64,000 nt of DNA from CAZAFC01 sp964484675 (lineage in GTDB: Bacteria; Patescibacteriota; Saccharimonadia; Saccharimonadales; UBA4665), in assembly GCA_964484675.1 (NCBI GenBank), contig CAZAFC010000003.1:97736-161735 (forward strand). Reading direction: 5' to 3'. A model generated the notes under the pieces. That model made no database searches. It worked only from the letters and a program-made list of their open reading frames with translations, and was not told where the DNA came from. Every line of letters begins with the position of its first letter. Positions within the stretch are counted from its first letter, which is position 1. Made by a program: the position numbers and the translations under genes. Of this stretch, positions 9,551 to 19,604 are shown piece by piece.

Positions 9551-9815
9551 GCTTGTCTCCTTTTCGTGTTTTATGCTGCGCGGCCGTCTCCGCAACGGAG
9601 CGAACAAAACGCAAGAATCCAAGTGGCGCGGCCGACGCACGAAACATGTCACTCACCGATTCGGCAGAATCAATAATCTTCTCAGCCTTAGCCGTGATGT
9701 GCCGTAAGTTGTTCACGAACTTGAGCACGGCCGCAACAAGTGCGATCGACAAAATCAGAAAAATCCCAAGGAAGCAGCACAAAATGATGGCGATGATTTG
9801 CTCGGCGGTTGTCAT
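9543..9815 (-). CDS. small single-helix membrane protein upstream of YtxH
   Basis: A 90-residue protein with one strong membrane helix (about 5-35, IIAIILCCFLGIFLILSIAL) followed by an amphipathic helix and a basic tail. DUF948-like proteins found next to YtxH genes have this design; I infer a shared envelope function. TATACT (9822-9827) ends six bases before the ATG at 9815, so the mRNA is probably leaderless; the frame to 9896 is rejected. It overlaps the YtxH gene by eight bases and should be co-transcribed with it. Confidence 0.75.
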   Translation of the reverse strand: MTTAEQIIAIILCCFLGIFLILSIALVAAVLKFVNNLRHITAKAEKIIDSAESVSDMFRASAAPLGFLRFVRSVAETAAQHKTRKGDKHE

Positions 9816-9890
9816 ACCACTAGTATACAACACATTGCAACTCCAGGTTAATGCCTGCCGGCTTTTAGTAAAGTCGAAGTATATCTTTAG

Positions 9891-10025
9891 ATGCAATTAC
9901 TCTCTGAATTCGCTTCATGGCAGGTCGCCCACCGAGCTCTCCACGGTATTGCTGCGCGCCTGCGCAAATGCCATGCACAATCCTCACCGGCTGAAATCTA
10001 CATGCTGCTGAGGCCTGCTTTATGA
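9891..10025 (+). CDS. possible 44-residue protein
   Basis: A short rightward frame (MQLLSEFASWQVAHRALHGI at its start) runs into the end of galU, overlapping the opposite stop by six bases. An AT-rich box (TATATC, 9881-9886) lies four bases before the ATG, roughly like the leaderless promoters of this genome. There is no other support; it may be chance. Confidence 0.25.
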   Translation: MQLLSEFASWQVAHRALHGIAARLRKCHAQSSPAEIYMLLRPAL

Positions 10026-10925
10026 TATGGCCGAGCGAAGATAGGCGCGAAAATCGTCGCCGATATCGTCGCGAAGCAGCGCATACTGCACGACAGCCTT
10101 GAGATAGTCGAGCCGATTGCCGGTGTCGCAGTATGTGCTGTCTTGCAGCGCGCAGGCAAACATCGGCTTGCCAGCATCAAGCATTTTTTGCATCGCGGGT
10201 TGCACGAAGAATTCCTGGTTTTCGTCGACAAATTCGGCCGCAACTTCATCGAGATACCGAAAAATCTCCGGCGTCAAAAGATAGCCGCCGACACTCGCCA
10301 AGTTCGATGGCGCAGCGGCTCGGCCCGGCTTTTCAACGATGCGGTCCATTTTGATAATGCCGTCGCGCACCGGTGAGCCGCCCATAATTCCGTACCGCTT
10401 AAAATCTGCTTCGGCGTCGACTTCTATGCAGGGGAAGATTGATCCGCCAAGCTCTTGATATAAGTCGCACATTGTCTGAAACCGGTTATTGTGCGACAAA
10501 ATGAGGTCGTCGGCCCAGGTATAGATAAACGGCTCATCACCGATGAGGTGTGCGACGTTCGCAAGCGGCGTGCCACCGCCATACCGCCCTTTTTGCCGCA
10601 CATAAATAAAATTGGCTAACTCGCTGATCTTTTGTGTTTGCTCAAGGAGCGGGGCCTTGCTCGGGCCGCCCGAGCGTAGATTATTGATAAGCTCCTGGTT
10701 GGGCGCGTCGAAATGATCCTCAATGGTGCGCTTGGTGTAGCCAGTAACAATAATGATGTCACGGATGCCCGCCTCGACCAATTCCTCAACGATATACTGG
10801 ATGATCGGCTTGTCCACGATCGGCAACATTTCTTTCGGCATGGCCTTGGTCTGCGGCAACAGCCGTGTGCCGAATCCAGCCGCCGCAATCACAGCTTTGG
10901 TCGGCGATTTGGTAGTGCCGCTCAT
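10020..10925 (-). CDS. galU: UTP-glucose-1-phosphate uridylyltransferase
   Basis: A 301-residue nucleotidyltransferase making UDP-glucose from glucose-1-phosphate and UTP, supplying sugar for envelope glycans. Seen: the nucleotide-binding loop AAGFGTRLLPQTKAMPKEML (about 15-34), VDKPIIQYIVEE, the GGTPLANV loop, and the IVEKPGRA motif typical of GalU rather than RfbA. It is the last gene of the gatC operon; its ATG overlaps the stop of the 48-residue gene upstream (ATGA), which argues for translational coupling. Confidence 0.93.
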   Translation of the reverse strand: MSGTTKSPTKAVIAAAGFGTRLLPQTKAMPKEMLPIVDKPIIQYIVEELVEAGIRDIIIVTGYTKRTIEDHFDAPNQELINNLRSGGPSKAPLLEQTQKISELANFIYVRQKGRYGGGTPLANVAHLIGDEPFIYTWADDLILSHNNRFQTMCDLYQELGGSIFPCIEVDAEADFKRYGIMGGSPVRDGIIKMDRIVEKPGRAAAPSNLASVGGYLLTPEIFRYLDEVAAEFVDENQEFFVQPAMQKMLDAGKPMFACALQDSTYCDTGNRLDYLKAVVQYALLRDDIGDDFRAYLRSAIS

Positions 10926-11068
10926 GCTTCGCCCCGCAATTGCATGAGCTGATCATATCCAAGCAATGCTGCAAGCGCGTCTGTCATGCGATCATGCTTG
11001 GCATTGTCGGTCCGAAACCCTACTTTTTGGACCGTGGTTAGCTCGATTCGCTTCCAAACTTGCGTCAT
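10922..11068 (-). CDS. 48-residue protein between gatB and galU
   Basis: A short gene of 48 codons plus stop. It starts with ATG at 11068, 23 bases after the gatB stop, behind a strong Shine-Dalgarno (GGAGGG, about eight bases upstream), and its TGA overlaps the galU start. The product (MTQVWKRIELTTVQKVGFRT...) is hydrophilic and has no recognisable domain. Context and signals make it a real member of the gatCAB-galU operon; it may simply couple galU translation or be a small partner protein. Confidence 0.65.
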   Translation of the reverse strand: MTQVWKRIELTTVQKVGFRTDNAKHDRMTDALAALLGYDQLMQLRGEA

Positions 11069-11091
11069 GGTTGGTACCCTCCGTGATGCTA

Positions 11092-12582
11092 TTACGTTTC
11101 GCCTAGGCCCAGCTCTTTTCTGATAAGCGCTTGGGCGAGCTGCGGATTGGCGCGCCCTTGGCTTTGCTTCATGATTTGGCCCACCAAAAATCCGATCGCT
11201 TTCATTTCGCCATTCTTGACGTCTTCGGCAGCTTTGGGGTTTTCGGCCAACACGCTCGCAACGACGGCGTGCAGCGAGCCTTCGTCGGACTCCTGAATCA
11301 TATTATGCTTGCGGGCAAATTGTCCAACATCCGCGACCGGCTCACTGGCCGTCAAGATACGCGTAATGAGTAATTTTGCGTTGGTAGAGCTGAGCTGGCC
11401 GCTAGTCACAAGGCGCGCTACTTCTTGGTACAAATGCAGCCGGCCTTGATTGGTTATGTGTGGATTGGGCTGCTGCGTCTCATCACGCCGCAATGGCAGC
11501 TCGACGTTCACAAACCAGTTCGCCAGCGACTTGGCAAACGTAACATCGGCGAGCGATTGCTCAACCAAACTCAGGTAGTTCACTTCGGTGCTCTCGAGCT
11601 CAGCCTCGAGCAATGACTCCATCGCCGATGCGCTCATGCCCAGGCCCGCCAGCCGCTGTCGCCACTCACCTGGGAGCGCCGGCATTTCGTCGGCCACTGT
11701 GTCGATCTCAGCCTCACTCAGTTGCACCGGTGGCACATCTGGCTCGGGGAAGTAGCGGTAGTCGTGCGCGTCTTCTTTGGAGCGCTGTGCGAACGTGCGC
11801 TGCTTGGCGTCGTCCCAGCCGCGCGTTTCCTGCTGCACGGCTTGGCCTTTTTCGAGCAACTCGATCTGTCGGGCAATCTCAAACTCAATGACTTTTTCAA
11901 CGGCGCGGAACGAATTGAGATTCTTGGTTTCGGTGCGCGTACCCAAGGCGTCCGTCTTGCTCACCGAGACATTCACGTCGAAGCGCATGTTGCCGTAGTA
12001 CAAATTGGCATCCGAAACGTCAGCGTAGCGCATCAGCAAATACAGCTCGCGGACGTAGGCTTTGGCCTCGGCGCTCGTGTGCATGTCCGGCTCAGAAACG
12101 ATTTCGAGGAGGGGCGTTCCGGCGCGGTTGAGGTCGACCAGGCTGTAATCCTTTCCGGCTGGGTGCGTGCTTTTGCCGGCGTCGGCCTCGATGTGCGCCT
12201 CGTGGATGCCGACACGCTTTTGCACGCCATTGACCTCAAAAAATACTTCGCCGTCGCGAATGATTGGATGCGAAAATTGCGTGATCTGGTAGCCGAGCGG
12301 CAAATCGGGATAAAAGTAATGCTTGCGATCGAACGCACTGTAACTTTGCGGCCGCGTGCCAAGCGCAAACGCTGCGCGCATGGCCAGATGCACGGCCTCG
12401 CGGTTGAGTACCGGCAGCGCACCGGGCAGCCCGAAACAGAGGTGGCTCACTAAAGTATTCGGCTCAGCGTCGCGCGCGTCGTTGCCCACGCCAACAAACA
12501 ATTTCGTGGCGGTCTTGAGCTGCACGTGGCACTCGATGCCAATGGTCGGCGTATACGCTGCCCGAATTTCTTTACTTATCAT
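11092..12582 (-). CDS. gatB: Asp/Glu-tRNA amidotransferase subunit B
   Basis: A 496-residue subunit of the GatCAB complex that converts misacylated Glu-tRNA(Gln) (and/or Asp-tRNA(Asn)) to the amide form. GatB binds the tRNA and activates the acid with ATP. Seen: IGIECHVQLKT at the N terminus, the long catalytic cradle (YFYPDLPLGYQITQF region), FNSFRAVEKVIEFE-like motif, and the C-terminal YqeY/GatB tail with GQIMKQSQGRANPQ. Start 12582 has AAGGA about ten bases upstream and overlaps the previous gene by 11 bases; upstream ATGs lack a ribosome site. The tRNA-Gln at the window end is a likely substrate. Confidence 0.94.
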   Translation of the reverse strand: MISKEIRAAYTPTIGIECHVQLKTATKLFVGVGNDARDAEPNTLVSHLCFGLPGALPVLNREAVHLAMRAAFALGTRPQSYSAFDRKHYFYPDLPLGYQITQFSHPIIRDGEVFFEVNGVQKRVGIHEAHIEADAGKSTHPAGKDYSLVDLNRAGTPLLEIVSEPDMHTSAEAKAYVRELYLLMRYADVSDANLYYGNMRFDVNVSVSKTDALGTRTETKNLNSFRAVEKVIEFEIARQIELLEKGQAVQQETRGWDDAKQRTFAQRSKEDAHDYRYFPEPDVPPVQLSEAEIDTVADEMPALPGEWRQRLAGLGMSASAMESLLEAELESTEVNYLSLVEQSLADVTFAKSLANWFVNVELPLRRDETQQPNPHITNQGRLHLYQEVARLVTSGQLSSTNAKLLITRILTASEPVADVGQFARKHNMIQESDEGSLHAVVASVLAENPKAAEDVKNGEMKAIGFLVGQIMKQSQGRANPQLAQALIRKELGLGET

Positions 12583-13066
12583 TGCTGCCGTTTCCTTTGT
12601 CATGTTGGTTTTTGTCTGTCTGGCCACCTGGCAACGCGCCCAAATCCTTAAGCGCTTGACGAATGCCGATCAGGGCATCTTTGACGTCTACTTCTTTGAG
12701 CTTGGTGCTGGGGTCAGCCTCAAGTTTGTTGCGCAATTTGTGGCCAAACCATGCACCGTCGTTGTCGGTCAGCTTTCGCTGTACGCTCACCAGCCGCTCG
12801 CCCATTGAGCGGCCGCGGGCGCGGCACTTTTTGAGTGCTTCATCAAGGAGCGCGTCAGCTTGGTGCACCACTTGTGGCCAGTTCTCTTTGTGACCGCAAA
12901 GCTTCTGGATGTCGTTCCATTTTTCCTGAAAATAAACAGACTTCAGCGGGCGGGCGCGGCGACGCCATACAAAAAAGAGTGCTACGGCAATTATGACAAC
13001 GGCGATGCCGACCGGTACGGCGACCGACAGCATGGCGGTGAGCGACGCGATATCGAGGTGCTTCAT
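12572..13066 (-). CDS. membrane-anchored protein inserted in the gat operon
   Basis: A 164-residue protein with one N-terminal membrane helix (about 15-35, VPVGIAVVIIAVALFFVW) followed by RRRAR and a cytoplasmic helical domain carrying W..VV.QAD.LLDEAL, G.SMGERL and WFGHKLRNKLE. I recall similar domains as unnamed proteins in CPR genomes, but no function is known to me. It starts one base inside the gatA stop (TGATG) and overlaps gatB by 11 bases, so it is tightly coupled to amidotransferase expression. Confidence 0.75.
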   Translation of the reverse strand: MKHLDIASLTAMLSVAVPVGIAVVIIAVALFFVWRRRARPLKSVYFQEKWNDIQKLCGHKENWPQVVHQADALLDEALKKCRARGRSMGERLVSVQRKLTDNDGAWFGHKLRNKLEADPSTKLKEVDVKDALIGIRQALKDLGALPGGQTDKNQHDKGNGSNDK

Positions 13067-14493
13067 CACGCCAAAATCCTCTCCGCCGCCTTAGCCAGGC
13101 CCAGCAGTTGGCGATCGTGTCGCTGGGCGGCCATAAGCTGCAGGCCAACCGGCAAGCCATCGCTCGTGCCGGCCGGAATACTCACCGCCGGAATACCGGC
13201 CAAGCTCGCGCCCACGGTCATCACATCCGCGAGGTACATCTGAAGCGGATCACCGGCGTTTTCGCCAAGCTTAAACGCAGTCGTGGGCGCCACCGGGCCG
13301 AGCAGGAAGTCAACTTGCTCAAAAACGGCGTTACATTCGTTAATGAGTTTAGTGCGCACCGTCTGGGCCTTGCGATAGTAAGCGTCGTAGTAGCCACTGC
13401 TCAGTACATATGTGCCGATCATAATGCGGCGCTTGGCTTCCTTGCCAAAACCGCGGCCGCGCGACTGCGTGTAGCTGGCTTCGAGCGTATCTGCCGCAAC
13501 GCTAAACGGAAAGCGCTGACCATCGTGGCGCGCCAGATTACTGCTGATTTCGGCGGGCACCACAATATAATACACCGCCAGCGACAGAGGTAAACTTGGC
13601 AAACTTACGGATTGCACGTCGGCGCCAGCGGCACGCAGTTTTTCGGCGGCCTCCTCGATGCGTAACCGCACGCCCGGCGCCAAACCCTCGCCCATATATT
13701 CTTGGATAATACCGATCTTTTTGCCGCGGATGTCGGCCGGCACATCGCTGTAGCCAGCTTCATCGCGTTCGATCGTGGTACTGTCGAGCGGGTCGACACC
13801 GGCCATGACGTCGATAATAAGCGACGCGTCATCAATCGTTCGGGCAAAAGTGCCGACGGTGTCCGTGCTGCTCGCCATCGCCACGATGCCAGAGCGCGAC
13901 ATCAAGCCGTACGTCGGCTTGTAGCCCACGCAGCCGACGAAGCTTGCCGGCTGGCGCGTGGAGCCGCCAGTATCCGTTCCGAGTGCAAAAGGCGCCATGT
14001 CGAGCATGACGGCCGCCGCCGAGCCACCGGAAGATCCGCCCGGGACGCGCGTTGGATCGGCTGGATTTTTGGTTGTAAAGAAGTCACTGTTCTCGGTGGA
14101 GGCGCCGTGAGCAAACGCGTCGAGATTTGCCTTAGCCACGCAAATCGCACCCTCGCGCTCGAGCAGTTCGATCACCGTTGCCTGATATGGAGCGTCAAAA
14201 CCGCGCAGCATGTTGCTGGCGGCGGTCGTCTCAGCACCAAAACACAAATAATTATCCTTGGCGATAAAAGGCACGCCCGCCAAGCGGCCCACATGTTGAC
14301 CCTCGGCGACAGCAGCATCGACGCTTGCAGCACGCGCGAGCGCCCGCTCGTCAAGCGTTGCAATAATCGCGTTGTATTCGGCATGCTCGGCAATTGTCTC
14401 GAGAGACTGCCGCACAAGCGCCACGGCACGTAGCTCGCCAGCCTGCACCTTGGCAGCAATATCTGCAATCGGCAGCCAGGCCGACGCGCTCAT
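13066..14493 (-). CDS. gatA: Asp/Glu-tRNA amidotransferase subunit A
   Basis: The 475-residue amidase subunit of GatCAB; it releases ammonia from glutamine for transfer to the activated tRNA-bound acid. The amidase-signature triad is visible: Lys in FIAKDNYLC (about 77), the cis-Ser in PGGSSGGSAAAV, and the nucleophile Ser in GTDTGGSTRQPASF. Length is usual. The ATG overlaps the gatC TGA (ATGA). The gene is the second of the operon gatC-gatA-orf164-gatB-orf48-galU. Confidence 0.96.
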   Translation of the reverse strand: MSASAWLPIADIAAKVQAGELRAVALVRQSLETIAEHAEYNAIIATLDERALARAASVDAAVAEGQHVGRLAGVPFIAKDNYLCFGAETTAASNMLRGFDAPYQATVIELLEREGAICVAKANLDAFAHGASTENSDFFTTKNPADPTRVPGGSSGGSAAAVMLDMAPFALGTDTGGSTRQPASFVGCVGYKPTYGLMSRSGIVAMASSTDTVGTFARTIDDASLIIDVMAGVDPLDSTTIERDEAGYSDVPADIRGKKIGIIQEYMGEGLAPGVRLRIEEAAEKLRAAGADVQSVSLPSLPLSLAVYYIVVPAEISSNLARHDGQRFPFSVAADTLEASYTQSRGRGFGKEAKRRIMIGTYVLSSGYYDAYYRKAQTVRTKLINECNAVFEQVDFLLGPVAPTTAFKLGENAGDPLQMYLADVMTVGASLAGIPAVSIPAGTSDGLPVGLQLMAAQRHDRQLLGLAKAAERILA

Positions 14494-14783
14494 CCGATCA
14501 TCCTTCGCACTTTGAGCAAACCATCCTGCGTTTGTGGCGCGTTACGCAGCAAATCATCGCGGCTCATGCCGTAGTCGACCACAGAATCGTCACGCATGAC
14601 ATTATGCAAGCCCGTGACTTGGCTGGTCGGCTCGAGCCCAGCGGTATCGGCCGTATCAAGTTTTTCAACATATTGCAGGATGGTGCTGAGCTCTGCTCGA
14701 AATTCGTCAATCTCCGCATCGGTGAGCGACAGTCGAGCGAGATGAGCTAATCTAGCCACATCATCTCGTGTTAATTGTGCCAT
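14490..14783 (-). CDS. gatC: Asp/Glu-tRNA amidotransferase subunit C
   Basis: The 97-residue GatC subunit, which wraps around GatA and GatB and stabilises the complex. Seen: DVARLAHLARLSLTDAEI at the N terminus, LSTILQYVEKLDTADT and the C-terminal SRDDLLRNAPQTQDGLLKVRR, all typical. It is the first gene of the operon; TATACT (14791-14796) ends seven bases before the ATG with no ribosome-binding site, so the operon mRNA probably starts at or just before the gatC start codon. Confidence 0.95.
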   Translation of the reverse strand: MAQLTRDDVARLAHLARLSLTDAEIDEFRAELSTILQYVEKLDTADTAGLEPTSQVTGLHNVMRDDSVVDYGMSRDDLLRNAPQTQDGLLKVRRMIG

Positions 14784-14832
14784 TTGAACTAGTATAGCAC
14801 GCCTCGTGTGCGTTCATGCAAGATTGTGCGAT

Positions 14833-14861
14833 TTGACCTACGACGCCAGCGATATTAAGAT
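14833..14861 (+). promoter_or_regulatory. -35/-10 promoter of the two-helix protein gene
   Basis: TTGACC (14833-14838) and TAAGAT (14856-14861) are 17 bases apart, upstream of the gene at 14915. Transcription would start near 14868, giving a leader of about 45 bases that contains AGGTGA just before the ATG. Confidence 0.6.
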
Positions 14862-14914
14862 ATGTCTGCCCTCAGGGGGCGCATCATTTTCTCTTTCAGA
14901 AAGCAGGTGAGCCG

Positions 14915-15169
14915 ATGGGCAGAATGCAAGCTTCCGCCTTCGACATCCCCGCACCTACGGGCACGGGCGGCGTGGTCGGTGCCGGCATTGGCGTGGTGGT
15001 TGGCTTGGCCATCACCCTCGCCATCGTTCGCGGACGGAGTTTTTTCTCACTTGGCGACGTGCGTTCCGTCAACAGTCGGCCGCCAAGGAGATCAGTCGTC
15101 ATCATGGCAATCGTCGCGTGTGGCGTGTTGGGGGCGATCGGCGCGTACATTGGCTCGGCAGTCGGCTGA
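14915..15169 (+). CDS. unrecognised small protein with two membrane helices
   Basis: An 84-residue protein with helices at about 18-40 (GGVVGAGIGVVVGLAITLAI) and 62-82, joined by a short polar loop. No family recognised; Gly-rich helices could pack as an oligomer, which is speculation. AGGTGA lies four bases before the ATG, and a 17-spaced promoter sits upstream. It is flanked by gatC (divergent) and uvrB (convergent) and forms its own transcription unit, in the style of the orphan genes of this window. Confidence 0.7.
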   Translation: MGRMQASAFDIPAPTGTGGVVGAGIGVVVGLAITLAIVRGRSFFSLGDVRSVNSRPPRRSVVIMAIVACGVLGAIGAYIGSAVG

Positions 15170-15308
15170 GCTACGCAGGCGGGAGCGTCCCAGTGGCACT
15201 AAGACCTGATCGTAGGTGAATCGCAGCTGGGTGCTTGAAGTATTCAGCGAAAGATCGATTTGCGGCACTAAGGTAGTCGCTTCAGCGTCGATCGCCGCCA
15301 TGATGCAA

Positions 15309-15370
15309 GGGCTGGAAGTGTTGGTTCGGCGCAATCAGGCCATCTCTGACACTTCCAGCCCGGATTTTTA
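15309..15370 (+). terminator. hairpin with T-run after the two-helix gene
   Basis: GGGCTGGAAGTGT (15309-15321) pairs perfectly with ACACTTCCAGCCC (15349-15361) and is followed by GGATTTTTAT. It lies between two convergent genes and may stop both. The 140 bases between the gene at 15169 and this hairpin hold nothing I can identify. Confidence 0.65.
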
Positions 15371-15389
15371 TCAGACGGCCGAGGAAGCT

Positions 15390-17348
<1,959 letters not shown>

Positions 17349-17502
17349 ACCGATATTGTAGCAGCTGCCGAGCGGTAGGCGCCACCGCAAAAACCAACTT
17401 CCTCAGGCTTGTGTTAATTGTGGTGGCGTGCCTCGTCGTGCCTGGTTCGATTGCGAGATTCCGCACAGCAACATCGCCACCTGATTGTGCCATCAAAGGC
17501 AA

Positions 17503-18159
17503 TTAGCCAGCGCGCGGCGTCGGATTCTGCTTGGATTCGCGGTGCAAGTACCAATGCTCATTGTGCTGCTCGAGTTGTTTGTGGATGTCGCTGTACTTTT
17601 TATCGAGTACGGCGATGATTCGCTGAACGAGCCGATCGGGATCTTCGTCGTAAATCACCAAATCACCATCCGGCGGCTCCAGTGTCTGCATGAGTTGCGG
17701 AATAAGGTCGGCTGTGCCGCCGCTGCCGATTAGCACACCACACGGCTTGCGCGCCTCAAGCGCTGAAGTGAACTCGTGCAGGCTGCCGAATCGACCGCCC
17801 ACGGTAATCACGGCGTCGCTCGACTGCACCAAATATAAGTCGCGGCCCACGTAATTCAGGCCAGTAAAGTTGATAAAATCAAACACGTCATACGGCAGGC
17901 GATACTTGCTGATATGCTCGCGCAAGCTGCTCGCCGGCGAGAATCCAATGCTCGTGCCCTGTGCTTTTTTCGCGCCAAGCGCGGAGTAATACGGCAGGCC
18001 CACAGTGGCGCCGGTAGTCAAAATATGCCCACTTTTGCCGATCGCCGCGCCCACGGCTTCCGCCTTGTCGTGCGATTCCTTCACCGTTTTGCCGGCGGCA
18101 GCGCCCGACACGCAAATGGCGTAGCGCAAATACTGTAAATCTTTGAGGTCGTTGGTCAT
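17503..18159 (-). CDS. LOG-family (lysine decarboxylase-like) Rossmann protein
   Basis: A 218-residue protein of the SLOG/LOG superfamily, nucleotide- or sugar-nucleotide-binding Rossmann folds that include cytokinin riboside phosphoribohydrolases. Seen: LTTGATVGLPYYSALGA, and GGRFGSLHEF (about 124-133) in place of the PGGxGTxxE motif; the catalytic Glu is kept. The substrate cannot be named; the loss of the Pro and Thr argues against a canonical LOG enzyme. TACAAT (18167-18172) lies seven bases before the ATG. The gene follows the 412-residue protein gene by 25 bases but has this promoter of its own. Confidence 0.8.
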   Translation of the reverse strand: MTNDLKDLQYLRYAICVSGAAAGKTVKESHDKAEAVGAAIGKSGHILTTGATVGLPYYSALGAKKAQGTSIGFSPASSLREHISKYRLPYDVFDFINFTGLNYVGRDLYLVQSSDAVITVGGRFGSLHEFTSALEARKPCGVLIGSGGTADLIPQLMQTLEPPDGDLVIYDEDPDRLVQRIIAVLDKKYSDIHKQLEQHNEHWYLHRESKQNPTPRAG

Positions 18160-18184
18160 TACGGCTATTGTAGCGCAGAACCGC

Positions 18185-19423
18185 TCATTCTGCTAATGCT
18201 ATTCCATCTGTCAATTCGCCCGCCAGCTGCTGCCGCACAGCTTGCTCAAGATTGTCTTGATTGAGATACCGCAGCATCAATTCGTGCCAGAGATTATCGC
18301 GCACGAAATGCACAATCCGCTCGCCAAAAGACAAATGATTGCAGTAGCCAAGCGCCACGTCGAGCACGTTAAACGACACCGGCTCGCCATCGTGCAGCAC
18401 GCACAACGCTTGCGTGTCCTGCCAAAACGCCAGCGACGGCGCGAGCTTGGCGAGCGTATCTTCGGCATGCTCCCACACCAAATCATCCGACTGCACGTGC
18501 GGCTCAAACACCTCGGCGTGGTAGGCATCTTTTTTGAAACGCGCGTAATAGCGTTGAATGGTGCGCCACGGCACGGGCTGGCCGGCCAGCGTGGCCGACG
18601 TGAGCGGCTCGACGACACTCGCCTGTTGCATGATCTTGCCAAAATCTGACTTGACCTGCTGCAATTTAGCGAATGAACTCAGCACACGGATATCATTGAC
18701 GGCGTTCAGGGCAAGTAAAATGGTGGTAATTGTAAGCCCGTCCATCTGCTCCGTAATCGGCAGCAATAGCACCGTGCCAAGCTCCCGAAAACTGATGATA
18801 TTCTGACGCGCCGTCGCCGTATAGGCGGCAGCAGCCTTTTCCCAGCGCTTGGCAGTCGGAAACACAATGTTAATCGCTCGCTGCTCAAAGTCACTCGGCT
18901 GGAGCTTGGCATATTGCTCGCGAAAAGTCTTGTGCCACTGTGGGCCCTCAAACATCAGGGCGGCTGCATACAATTGAGCGGCCGTTTCGTGCTTGAGCAT
19001 CGAGTCGAGCGAGCGATAGCCCAGCCGCTTCATGGCCAGTCGGGGCGGCTTGGTGCGCATGAGACGGCGGGCGACGCTTGATTTGAGCGCAAAACAACTT
19101 TTGGGCATTTCGAGATGATCAAGAAATTGCTGCACGCGGCGCACAATCTCACTCGAAGGAGCATTCGCCTCGATGCCAAGCGCCTCACGCACCTGCGCTT
19201 CATTCTGGTGCAGCCGCTCGCGCAGTGCGCCGTAGAGTTCGGGCCCGGTCGTGTCCTGGGGGTCGAGCCCCAATTCGGCGATTTTTGCCTGGGCTCGGCG
19301 CATCATTTCGGAGCTCAGTCGGATGTCAGCACTCGGCCGGCCGCTTGCCTGCTCAAGCTGGCCGATACTCTGCGAAAAAATCGGCTCCGTTGCTCCAAGC
19401 GCCAGCGAAAGATAGCGTGTCAT
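18185..19423 (-). CDS. unrecognised 412-residue soluble protein
   Basis: A predominantly helical cytoplasmic protein with no membrane segment, signal peptide or motif I can assign. The N-terminal half contains DIRLSSEMMRRAQAKIAELG and a charged helical part; the C-terminal half has several Trp and His residues (ERIVHFVRDNLWHELMLRYL). I have an impression of similar proteins in Saccharibacteria but cannot verify it. TAACCT (19433-19438) is nine bases before the ATG. The long intact frame and promoter make it a real gene. Confidence 0.75.
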   Translation of the reverse strand: MTRYLSLALGATEPIFSQSIGQLEQASGRPSADIRLSSEMMRRAQAKIAELGLDPQDTTGPELYGALRERLHQNEAQVREALGIEANAPSSEIVRRVQQFLDHLEMPKSCFALKSSVARRLMRTKPPRLAMKRLGYRSLDSMLKHETAAQLYAAALMFEGPQWHKTFREQYAKLQPSDFEQRAINIVFPTAKRWEKAAAAYTATARQNIISFRELGTVLLLPITEQMDGLTITTILLALNAVNDIRVLSSFAKLQQVKSDFGKIMQQASVVEPLTSATLAGQPVPWRTIQRYYARFKKDAYHAEVFEPHVQSDDLVWEHAEDTLAKLAPSLAFWQDTQALCVLHDGEPVSFNVLDVALGYCNHLSFGERIVHFVRDNLWHELMLRYLNQDNLEQAVRQQLAGELTDGIALAE

Positions 19424-19604
19424 AGTGCTTTCAGGTTAGCACAAGCGGCATCTCGCCGCAATTGGCCTCATGATTTCGTATATGTTGCATATGCATAATT
19501 ATGTAATCATCCTGTAGTTCCTTCGATTTTGCTTACAACCCCCGCAAAACACGCTACACTAACGGCGAATCTAATTATCTCGCAGTGCGCTCGCCAATAA
19601 CGTC

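Noticed and set aside
15092..15334. 80-codon leftward frame
   Set aside because: Overlaps the two-helix gene and ends with an unlikely composition; no promoter or ribosome site.
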